The notes under the pieces were generated by a model. The model was not told the origin of the DNA and made no database searches. It worked only from the letters and a program-made list of their open reading frames with translations. Positions 35,700 to 45,377 of a stretch of 64,000 bases of DNA are shown here, piece by piece. Numbering within the stretch: the stretch's first letter is position 1; each line of letters opens with the position of its first letter. A program made the translations under genes and the position numbers. Origin of the DNA: Molanna angustata (taxonomy: Eukaryota > Arthropoda > Insecta > Trichoptera > Molannidae); the NCBI GenBank assembly GCA_963576475.1, contig OY754984.1, forward strand, positions 18,315,215 through 18,379,214, in the 5' to 3' direction.

Positions 35700-36472
35700 A
35701 CTCTATTCAGTTAAACGGTTGACGCATGAATATTTGCGCGATCAATTTGTACGGACAGCGATGGGCTGTGGTTCTTCAACCTTCGGAAATTGTCGGGAAT
35801 CTTCAGGAATTGTTCAGGATATACAAATCGCAGTTTAATATTCCGAAGCTCAGCTACAACATCATTATTATTAAAAATGATTTGGCGTGATAATTCACGC
35901 AACTGAATGAAATGTCATTAAGAACAAAACTAATTTAGAATTCGTGGTTAAAGTCGCAGTAAACACGATGAAAACCGCTTTGACGATATCTAAATTCCTC
36001 TTGTTTCAATTCGGAGGATCTTTTGGCAGCAAAACCTCTGAAGCGAAAGGCATATTACGATCAAAGAAACGGAGATCATATTTGACAGGGGTGATTCCGT
36101 TAACGACAGTCTCAAACGCCACTTCTGCTATTATTTCATTCGCAAAACGCTAGACTTCCCGCGATAATAAAATTTAAAATGTTTACGTGCCGTCTTAATT
36201 AAGAAAGTTTCGAGTAAAAACAACGTTTAGGTACTAAGACAGTCGCAGCGCCCAAAACGTAAGGTCTTTGGGTGTATTTCTAACGCCGCACCTGTGGTGA
36301 ACTAACGGGATAAGTAATGCGTTCAAGAGATTTCGCTCCAATTTCCATAATAATAATTTTCGTTTCAAAGAGGGAATATTTTTAGTGTTACTCATAGCGG
36401 ATACAGTTTGTTGATTGGATGAAATGAAAACGAATATGTTGTGGCCAACACTGAACTCTCCGCTCACATGTA
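35700..36472. other. Repeat-free, GC-richer stretch with protein-like minus-strand frames
   Basis: On the minus strand 35711-35902 is open for 63 codons (LRELSRQIIFNNNDVVAEL at its start), and about 36010-36150 is open for some 47 codons (NEIIAEVAFETVVNGITPVK at its start). Composition looks coding-like compared with surrounding DNA. Neither frame matches a family I know, and splice signals are not convincing. It could be remnants of exons or conserved noncoding DNA. Confidence 0.3.
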
Positions 36473-36600
36473 ATTTATTTATTTATTTAAGTCGTATAAG
36501 ATAAACAGTGACACTTGACATACATACCATCACGGGACTAAAAATAAACATTCATATGACAAAAATCATGTTTTCTTTAGGCTCAGAACCCATAAAAATT
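36473..36600 (-). mobile_element. LINE 3' tail fragment
   Basis: TTTATTTATTTATTTAAGTC starts a minus-strand LINE end, similar to the tail at 22220. The upstream part is not identifiable. Confidence 0.4.
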
Positions 36601-36719
36601 CAAGATATTGGCAGAGTATGTAGAACCTCGGTCACATCGTGAAACTGGGGAGAGATAATTCAGAAGCTTTAGAAGATGGACCGCATTCAGCAATTGATAG
36701 AATGTTCTGAAATCTACGA

Positions 36720-37145
36720 ATATTCCAACCCACTTAAAGAAAAAAAGTTTTTGATGCTTGCATACTCCCTACGGCTTTGAAACATATTTGACTAAGAGAA
36801 TGATGGAAAAGCTTGGGATGACACATAGAGCGATGGAAAGAAGAGTGTTAAATATCTCGCTAAACGACCCAAAAACTAATTAATGGGAGTAGCGGATGTG
36901 GCCAAAATAATCGCTGAGCCAAAGTGAGGTCATATATCTCGGATAGACGATGGACAAAAGTTGTGATGGCCTGGAGGCCAAGAACAGGATGCAGAAGCGT
37001 GGGAAGGTGTCAGACCAGATGGTCCGATAACATCAGAATGGCGGAGTATGGCACAGGATAGAGACCAGTGGAAGTCCATGCGGGAAGCCTTTGTCCAATA
37101 CTGAACTCAAGAAGCTGCTGAGTACGTTCCATCCGAGTTTAAACA
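36720..37145 (+). pseudogene. RTE-like LINE, ORF C-terminus
   Basis: Across frames the plus strand reads MTHRAMERRVLNISL, then GVADVAKIIAEPK, ISRMDDGQ, VVMAWRPRTGCRSVG, TRWSDNIRM and AQDRDQWKSMREAF. This is the standard C-terminal region of RTE-type endonuclease-reverse transcriptases. Several indels and stops make it a dead copy. It belongs to a different subfamily from 3560-3925. Confidence 0.8.
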
Positions 37146-37394
37146 CGTTACGTAGGCAGCGATCTTAAGTAAGTATACCATCACGGTATATACCACAATG
37201 TGTGCGGGGGTGCATTACATTTTTAAAGAAAGCACGACACACGCCTGTATCCCCAAAGACGAGCCTCGTCTCACATAAAAAGATACCTACTATATTCAGA
37301 ATAGATGGTGAACCTCATTGCTGAACCATGTGATATTTTTTTTATTTTTGTATTTCGATTTTCTTATATCTTGTTTAACAAATTAAATATTAGT

Positions 37395-37460
37395 TACTTA
37401 TAGGTTGGTTGGCAGAGATTGCCTTATGGCGATGAACTCGCCTCTGTATACTTTTTTGAG
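37395..37460 (+). mobile_element. CR1-group LINE / SINE B tail fragment
   Basis: GGTTGGTTGGCAGAGATTGC and the stem ATTGCC-TTAT-GGCGAT (37418-37433), then GAACTCGCCTCTGTATAC, match the end of the LINE at 12755 in the opposite orientation. Confidence 0.75.
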
Positions 37461-38695
37461 CATAAATTAAAAAGATGGCGTTTATTAATCGTCACAAAAT
37501 ATTGAAAGTATTCTTCTTCTTCTTACTCCTCCTTGACATCATGACGGGAGTACAGGGGCTACACTCAATTACCTGCCGAATGGTCCGTCTCCATCTGGAA
37601 AGTCATATATTCTTCTAATTCTTTGGTTTCAATCTTGGGGATTGGTTGTCAACAAAGCAATGCATATCTTCCTCCATTCCGCTCGATCTTCAGCGACTCT
37701 CTTCAAAACTGACTAAGAGGAACACTTCATGTCATTGCACACTTGCTCCGGATTCTCCAGGCGGGAACGCCCTATGCCAGTTGTTCGGTACAGTATTTAT
37801 TTTTGGCGTGAATACAAATCGCCTGTCTTGATCCTTCCCCCTTCCCTTCCATGTAACTGCTTTGTTCCGTTCCTGCTACATACCAACTAGTACTTGTCTG
37901 CACGCGGCCTCTAGCGGATGTCAATTCGGACTTCGTTGCCGACGTCGACCATACAGGTGCCCGTTGTGGGAAGCATCATCGTGTAGTGCTGTGCCCCGGC
38001 ATATAGACTGCATATATTTCGTTCGGACTGGGTGAGAGATCGAGGCGAGGACTTCTTCTGTACTGGTAGGTGATTTCCTTTCTCGATCCATTTCTTTTAT
38101 CCTATTATTTACCTCGTCGCTGTGAATAACGCGCCGTGACAAGTGCAATTATTTATTTTCGTATACAGTCCACTTGATCTGTTAGCCCGAGTTGCAATCG
38201 GTAATTTCGTCGCTTACACCAGTTGTATATTGAATAACGAAAATTGGATCAATAGAAAATAAAATAACAATCAAATATTTTTGTAGTTGTATACACACAA
38301 ATTTTGGATTTTTTTTCGCGGTCGGGAGTCAATGATCAATGAATGATCAATGATTAATGCGAAAAAATAGAATGTTTGCGTATATGCAACTTTTAAAAAA
38401 TATTCGATTTACACACACATTAGTACAAGTAGGTAAACAAGCCAAAAATGAAAAAATACTTACGGCGCAGTTCAGGGGTGACATCTGTGCGAGACACCGT
38501 CACCTCATTTATAAGGACTGTTGCTTTCATTGTTTACAAATAAACTAATTTCTCAACAGTTGGCGTTAGTAAAAAAAAGGTTTCTTAGTTACTTCATAGA
38601 TGGCAAAAGTAAAATTCCTTATTTTCAGGTGAATTGTTACACATTATTCAAATATATATAACTTTCAAAAAATTACATTGACAAGGGTACTCAAT
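37461..38695. other. Unassigned sequence
   Basis: A CTTCTTCTTCTTACTCC run at 37512 followed by a GC-richer block to ~38110 may be an old LINE segment, but no domain is readable. Nothing else recognised. Confidence 0.35.
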
Positions 38696-38697
38696 AA

Positions 38698-38835
38698 GAA
38701 GGCATAATTGGTGAACGTTGCGCAAGCGCCTAAAGTGATCACGTAAACCAGCCGATGACAGGAAGGCCTGTAGGAGCCTTGAGTTCCTGGTTCTACTATA
38801 ATATTCCGACTTCGTCTATCTTGAGATGATAAAAA
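38698..38835 (+). repeat. Dispersed repeat Y, copy 1
   Basis: AAGGCATAATTGGTGAACGT, GCGCAAGCGC and GTGATCACGTAAACCAGCCG recur at 53755-53895 in the same orientation with high identity. Class unknown. Confidence 0.75.
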
Positions 38836-38994
38836 ATAACAATATAAATATATTGTTTCCCAATCAGTTTATGTACAAAACAGTTTTGTAAACAATGGCA
38901 ACACTTTGGTTAGGTTATTTGGCCAAGCAACCGCTGAAATACTATCCGAACCAATATTGATAATAATGATTGGATAAATATTCCGGCACGTGTA

Positions 38995-40093
38995 GGGGAG
39001 ACTGGTTCTCCTAGGGACACCTTGTACCTAGGGACACTCAATTATTTAAAGAATTTTGTAGGAGAGCAATATGTTTTTTGCATGTGGAAACACTGCATCA
39101 CTTGAAGTTAATTGACAGCTAAAGTGTCATCGTTTTTTTATCAAGCGTTATAAAGTTGTGATAAAAAATTGATTTTGGATCATAATTACGTATTTTTTTT
39201 TACAGATTACTTCTTTAATTTCTCCCTAATTATATTTTCCGCAAAATATTTGTTAGTCTGTATGAATACACTATTTTGTTTACTTTAATATCGCACTTAT
39301 AATATCTCTCAAATCCGAACCTCAACTTTTAAATCGACATTTATTGTTGATTTAACAGTTGAGTTATAATACTATTTTATAATTAGGAATTATTTGATTC
39401 GTTATATAATATATGATAATATTATACAATAAAATATATAATTATGGATCATTGTACAATAAATAATAGGAAAAATATTTAGAATTTAATTTAGTCAAAT
39501 AATTAAAAACATAAAATAAATAAATAGTACCTACTAATGGTATTATACTGTTTTTAAATTTATTTGTAAAAGGTGCTTAGATCCCAATAGCGAGATAGTG
39601 CTGCAGATGAATACTTCAACTTCTTTATTTAAAAAAAAATATGATTTTTTTTCACTTTTTTTATCAATAATTGTTACTATTTTAAATATATTTTATACCT
39701 ACCTACATTTCAATCCGAATAAATATTTTTTTGTATAATAATGGTCTTTATCATTTTTTGAATTTGTTATCAGGATTGTTTTAAGGCTATTTTTCATTTT
39801 AAATAAATCATTAGCTCAAAAGAAATCAATTTGTATAGTCCATTACTTAGTGTCCCTAGGTACAATCACCTCTGTCCCTAGGTACAACAACACATTGTAC
39901 CTAGGGACAAACTCCGGCCTTAAGTTAAGGCCCAAAAAAAGTACCAAACAATTACTTTACAAAGCAGAGGCTTTCATTTTAAGTATATAAAAAACCATAT
40001 TTGTATATGCAGTTAACAAAAGTTCTAATATACTCTCCTATAAAAAAATATACGAATTTTAAAAATAGTGTCCCTAGGAGAACCAGTCTCCCC
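38995..40093. mobile_element. 1.1-kb terminal-inverted-repeat element at TA
   Basis: The ends are perfect inverted repeats of at least 26 bp, starting GGGGAGACTGGTTCTCC, flanked by TA on both sides (38993-38994, 40094-40095). Subterminal copies of the palindrome-centred motif TGTCCCTAGGTACA occur near both ends (left side 39012-39046, right side 39849-39906). The AT-rich middle lacks a transposase. TA duplication fits Tc1/mariner-type mobilisation, but that is inference. Confidence 0.85.
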
Positions 40094-40344
40094 TACTTTA
40101 TTCTACAGATTTACGTCAGGTGGGTCCTCGATGTAAAATTTTGATATTTTCTCAGTCTCATAATACTTGAATAATAATATCGCCGAAAGTATATTGTTTC
40201 AATATGAAGCAATGATCGCTTCGTTGGATCGTTTAATTGGTCTGACATTTTCTCTAATAGAAACGCCTTGGTATGACAATTGGGGCATTCTTAAATTGAA
40301 CAAGTACAAAATATTGACTTAGTGATGAAAATATCTAATAAATA

Positions 40345-41265
40345 CTAGTTGCACGTAAAACATTAGATCCAACTGTCGATGGCGATAGTATGTAAAGTTG
40401 AAGAATACATACCAAACTATAAGCACTTAAATCCATCAGCAGTTTTCAATCTGTCGATTGATGCGGCTTCCAAACTGTAGAATTCCATAATAATTATGAA
40501 AAATATGAACACGTATATTCTACAAAGAATTTATTCAACTTTCGACGACTGTTTCGGCTTATTAGGCCACAATCAACTGGTGTTGGGTATATAGTTTACA
40601 TAATTTTTATACAGAAATACACAATAGGTAAATAGATAAAAATAAATTTTATTTTTAAAAAAATATAATAATTGATTTAATTAGAAAAATATTATTTTAT
40701 TTGTAGTTATACAGAGAGGTATAGGTTATTGTTCACTTCATACGAATTAAATTTTTTAAATTAAATTAAATAAAATTAATTAAATATTATTTCTTGACAT
40801 TTTTTTTCATGAAACCTTAAGGTGCCCATTTTCTCCATGTAATTATTTATCCTCCTTCTCCCTCATTCACACAAGCACCCCATTACTTGTCTCTTTCCTA
40901 ATACATCATTATGTATCCAGATTTTCCCACTATTAGCAACATAATATAAATGCATTTTATTTTTATCTATTTACACACCTATTGTGTATTTCTGTATAAA
41001 AATAATGTAACCTGTATACTCAACACCAGTTGATTATGGCTTTATAAGCCGAAACGGTCGTCGGAAGTTGAATAAATTCTTTGTGGAATATATGTGTTCA
41101 TATTATACATAATTACTTAAATCCATAGTATACAATATTTTGTTTTCTTTACAAAACATGTATGTCAAGATAGAATAGTGAGGAGGTCAATCCTTAATTC
41201 CGACCCCGAAAATGTAGACAGAATGATGTTATATATTATAATATATATGTATGTAGGGAGATTGA
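40345..41265 (-). mobile_element. Helitron-like family B, copy 3, interrupted
   Basis: On the minus strand it ends in GTTGCAACTAGT-type sequence: the CTAG is at 40345-40348 with host A at 40344. It shares CGCCATCGACAGTTGGATCT with copy 1. Homology resumes after 41126 (AGGTCAATCCTTAATTCCGA resembles AGGTCAGTCTG in copy 2). The interruption is the 678-bp insertion at 40437-41114. Confidence 0.6.
40437..41114. mobile_element. Insertion with inverted arms and a 12-bp target duplication
   Basis: ACTTAAATCCAT occurs at 40425-40436 and 41115-41126. Inside, a left arm (from ~40492, TAATTATGAAAAATATGAAC) and a right arm (~40951-41114) are ~150-bp inverted repeats containing CAACTGGTGTTGAG- and AAGTTGAATAAATTC-like blocks. 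A 12-bp duplication is more like retroposition than DNA transposition. Confidence 0.65.
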
Positions 41266-41508
41266 GTATCAAACTATTGAGAGTCCCCGTAGATATTGCA
41301 TGTACTGTCATACATTTCGAGTAGGTGATCTGCCTTATCATAATACACAATGATAACTTCTAGAAAATACCAGCATTGCTTCTAGAAAATAAAAGCATTA
41401 CATCCCTTACCCAAAAATCATTTATTGCTTGTTCTGAGAAAATTTAACCTTTGTACGAAATTAACGTGATGTTTTTTGAAAAAAAAACACTAAAATTAAA
41501 TATGACTC

Positions 41509-41626
41509 GTTAGTTGGTTGAATATCCGCAGTGTTTATTTTCGATGGTGAAACAGTTTCTTTTTTGTTTTCGATCTGGATCTGCAAGATGATAAACATCA
41601 CAAGACTCCAGAAAATATTAATATTT
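41509..41626 (+). mobile_element. Remnant of the SINE A copy that seeded the satellite
   Basis: GGTGAAACAGTTTC, TTGTTTTCGATCTGGATCTG and GACTCCAG follow the order of SINE A, but the AATGTGGCAACTTG segment is deleted and the tail runs directly into the 52-bp array. The box A region is degraded. Confidence 0.75.
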
Positions 41627-43227
41627 GACAGCACCTGTTAGTTACCCGAGAAGCGATACAATATAAATTAATATTTGACAGCACCTGTTAGTTACCCGAG
41701 AAGCGATACAATATAAATATTAATATTTGACAGCACCTGTTAGTTACCCGAGAAGCGATACAATATAAATATTAATATTTGACAGCACCTGTTAGTTACC
41801 CGAGAAGCGATACAATATAAATATTAATATTTGACAGCACCTGTTAGTTACCCGAGAAGCGATACAACATAAATATTAATATTTGACAGCACCTGTTAGT
41901 TACCCGAGAAGCGATACAATATAAATATTAATATTTGACAGCACCTGTTAGTTACCCGAGAAGCGATACAATATAAATATTAATATTTGACAGCACCTGT
42001 TAGTTACCCGAGAAGCGATACAATATAAATATTAATATTTGACAGCACCTGTTAGTTATCCGAGAAGCGATACAATATAAATATTAATATTTGACAGCAC
42101 CTGTTAGTTACCCGAGAAGCGATATAATATAAATATTAATATTTGACAGCACCTGTTAGTTACCCGAGAAGCGATACAATATAAATATTAATATTTGACA
42201 GCACCTGTTAGTTACCCGAGAAGCGATACAATATAAATATTAATATTTGACAGCACCTGTTAGTTACCCGAGAAGCGATACAATATAAATATTAATATTT
42301 GACAGCACCTGTTAGTTACCCGAGAAGCGATACAATATAAATATTAATATTTGACAGCACCTGTTAGTTACCCGAGAAGCGATACAATATAAATATTAAT
42401 ATTTGACAGCACCTGTTAGTTACCCGAGAAGCGATACAATATAAATATTAATATTTGACAGCACCTGTTAGTTACCCGAGAAGCGATACAATATAAATAT
42501 TAATATTTGACAGCACCTGTTAGTTACCCGAGAAGCGATACAATATAAATATTAATATTTGACAGCACCTGTTAGTTACCCGAGAAGCGATACAATATAA
42601 ATATTAATATTTGACAGCACCTGTTAGTTACCCGAGAAGCGATACAATATAAATATTAATATTTGACAGCACCTGTTAGTTACCCGAGAAGCGATACAAT
42701 ATAAATATTAATATTTGACAGCACCTGTTAGTTACCCGAGAAGCGATACAATATAAATATTAATATTTGACAGCACCTGTTAGTTACCCGAGAAGCGATA
42801 CAATATAAATATTAATATTTGACAGCACCTGTTAGTTACCCGAGAAGCGATACAATATAAATATTAATATTTGACAGCACCTGTTAGTTACCCGAGAAGC
42901 GATACAATATAAATATTAATATTTGACAGCACCTGTTAGTTACCCGAGAAGCGATACAATATAAATATTAATATTTGACAGCACCTGTTAGTTACCCGAG
43001 AAGCGATACAATATAAATATTAATATTTGACAGCACCTGTTAGTTACCCGAGAAGCGATACAATATAAATATTAATATTTGACAGCACCTGTTAGTTACC
43101 CGAGAAGCGATACAATATAAATATTAATATTTGACAGCACCTGTTAGTTACCCGAGAAGCGATACAATATAAATATTAATATTTGACAGCACCTGTTAGT
43201 TACCCGAGAAGCGATACAATATAAATA
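41616..43227. repeat. 52-bp satellite, 31 units, derived from the SINE A tail
   Basis: The unit contains ATTAATATTTGACAGCACCT, GTTAGTTACCCGAGAAGCGA and TACAATATAAAT. Starts of GACAGC lie at 41627, 41677, 41729 and then every 52 bp exactly to 43185. Only about three point variants are visible. The SINE A tail at 60202-60250 (ATTAATATTTGACATAGTAC, CTGTTAGTTGCCCGACAAAT) is clearly the same sequence. Confidence 0.97.
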
Positions 43228-43244
43228 ATATAGGTACGTACAAA

Positions 43245-43310
43245 TTTCGTGTGAAAATTAACCGAACTATTGTGACTAGGTACAATACATTTGGTGTTGT
43301 GTACACAAGA
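43245..43310 (+). repeat. Dispersed repeat Z fragment
   Basis: TGTGACTAGGTACAATACATTTGG and TTGTGTACACA (quoted in part) recur at 55955-56020. Class unknown. Confidence 0.5.
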
Positions 43311-43739
43311 AAACAAAGGTTTTTCTTAAACACAAGTAGCCAGTTCGGCTGTCATAATCTTTTGTTCAATGTACACATAGAAACATCATCTTATGGGGGG
43401 CTGTTGTGTTGATGTCTATATATATAGTTTTGCTTACCTTATTTGGGAGGCCTTGGAGGTATGGTTCTCGTGGAAAGACACTGAGGGTTTGAAGCCCTGT
43501 TCCACTTTATTCGTTTGGGCAGAATCGAACCGCCGGACGAATGAACCTTACTCACGTTTGGATTTGGGATTGAACCAATCGACGTGTACCTTTTTCACGA
43601 TTTATCCACACGTGTAATATGGACAAATCGTCCCCCAATATACTATACGTTACCGGCAGTAATCGTATAGCATAGAAATGCACAATATTAAACAGATATA
43701 ATGAGAGCAGTGGGTATTTCAATATAATGAAAGATGAGT
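43311..43739. other. Left flank of the LTR element
   Basis: A tRNA-like box B (GGGATTGAACCAATCG) near 43565 is the only hint of structure. No gene supported. Confidence 0.35.
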
Positions 43740-44295
43740 GTTTACCCTTTTTTAGGTGTACTCTCGTCACCTGTTTGGCTTTGGGCCCTCGGGATACCAA
43801 GTTACCTGATCTTGGTTACCGAGGACTGGGTTGTGCTGCCGATCAAGTTAGATAACCTGTCGGTGGTCACCCAGGATAGGCTATGCCGGTCTATATAGGC
43901 TTTAGGTATTTCAACCTGTTTGCCTATCCCCAAGCGAAGGTATTGTAATGACTGTGTAGGTACTTACCTAACACAGCACTACGTACATATGGATATTTAA
44001 TATTACAGTAAAACACAGGTAATTAGATGGCAGAAATCAAAAGATAATTGGTGCAATTACTTACATGAATTTATTTGGATAAGTGACTCTAATACATTGA
44101 AAATAGTTGACTTAATAAATAATTATATTTTAAATTAGAATAATATACGATGATTACGCGGATTGAAAACTATGGGGTCGCAAGGACAGCGCGACCGCGG
44201 CAACTGGAACAGGGTAGATCGAATGAACGCTCCCGGTCTGAGGCGTCTTTATATAGGGCTGAATCGTCCGGATTCAGACACTAGCGCGCGCCATA
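43740..44295 (-). repeat. 3' LTR
   Basis: It starts (minus strand) TATGGCGCGCGCTAGTGTC and ends AAAAAAGGGTAAAC. It matches 51703-52258 base for base as far as I can read. It would supply the polyadenylation region of the genomic RNA. Confidence 0.93.
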
Positions 44296-44308
44296 TCACC
44301 CCCTTTCC
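44296..44308 (-). promoter_or_regulatory. Polypurine tract
   Basis: The minus strand reads GGAAAGGGGGTGA directly upstream of the 3' LTR, in the expected place for plus-strand DNA priming. Confidence 0.75.
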
Positions 44309-44649
44309 AGTCGATTCGACGATATCCTTGCTTCCCCTATAGTCCTTACAGCATTCTGTAACAATGGAAAAAAATTTTAAAACATTTGTTGATTCGACAT
44401 GGGGAAAAATTAAGTTTTTTTTTTTATTTTGGCATGAGATAAAAAATATTTCTTTGGTTTGGTTTAAATACAAATGTTTCTTTGTTATGTTGACATAATA
44501 ATGGAAAAAATATAGCATACTTTCATGCTGTATGAGTTTTCCAATACAATTTTAATTCTTTATAATTACATTCCTTGGTATCAAAAAATAAATAAATTAA
44601 CTAGTTATTACTTCTGAGTTGGTTTTCATATAGGTACATAAAATTTAAA

Positions 44650-44930
44650 TTAATAACTCTTTACTTCTGAGTTTATAAGTACTTAGTTTTACATATTACA
44701 TTATACACAATATTTTAAATAATTACTCATTACTTATGAGTTTGTAAGTACTTAGTTTTACATATTACATTATACACATAATTTTAAATAATTACTCATT
44801 ACTTATGAGTTTGTAAGTACTTAGTTTTACATATTACATTATACACAAAATTTTAAATAATTACTCATTACTTATGAGCTTGTAAGTGATTTTTTTTACA
44901 TATTAAATTATACACAATATTTTAATTAAT
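44650..44930. repeat. ~68-bp tandem repeat in the LTR element's 3' region
   Basis: About four units contain ATTACTCATTACTTATGAG, TTGTAAGTACTTAGTTTTAC and ATATTACATTATACACA. Outer units are more diverged. They lie between pol and the 3' LTR, so they are part of the element's 3' untranslated region. Confidence 0.85.
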
Positions 44931-45089
44931 TATATTATTTTATTCAATGCACTTTACTGTGAGGTGCTACAAATTGAATAAAACAGTTATATTATATTAT
45001 AACGAATGCACTTTGTGTTACATATTTTACATAAATTATACATATTTTCATAGATATATGAAAAGTAAAAAAAATATAAGTTACTTAAC

Positions 45090-45377
45090 TTAAAAAAATC
45101 TGTAGCTTGTGAATCTTTCAGGGAAGTACACTCTTCTTCCAGCTCTGGTGGTTGTGTGTGATTGCTGTGATGAAGTGGCTTCTGACGTAGTGGCGTTGTT
45201 AGTCTGCGGAATAGACATCCTTCTCTGCTCTGGGGAAGTGGCTTGTCTGTTGTTCATCTCATCGCAGGGGTCCATACTCTCATTTAGGAAGAAGGCTGGC
45301 TTTAGACGATCTAATGAAATTTTTCTGCTTTTTCCCTTGATATTTATAGTGGCTGTTTTATCATCCCTCTCTTGCAC
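45090..45377 (-). pseudogene. Pol C-terminal extension cut off by an in-frame stop
   Basis: This 95-codon frame continues pol without a change of frame. It starts directly after the stop at 45378-45380 and opens with a GTG, not an ATG. It encodes the rest of the integrase C-terminal GPY/F-type domain (GKSRKISLDRLKPAFF, ~12-29) and a tail ending AGRRVYFPERF. No chromodomain is seen. In related elements this segment belongs to the integrase, so on its own it is unlikely to be made except by readthrough. Confidence 0.8.

Noticed and set aside
41616..43227. CRISPR-like array (regular identical repeats)
   Set aside because: There are no variable spacers; units are head-to-tail, and the context is eukaryotic transposons.
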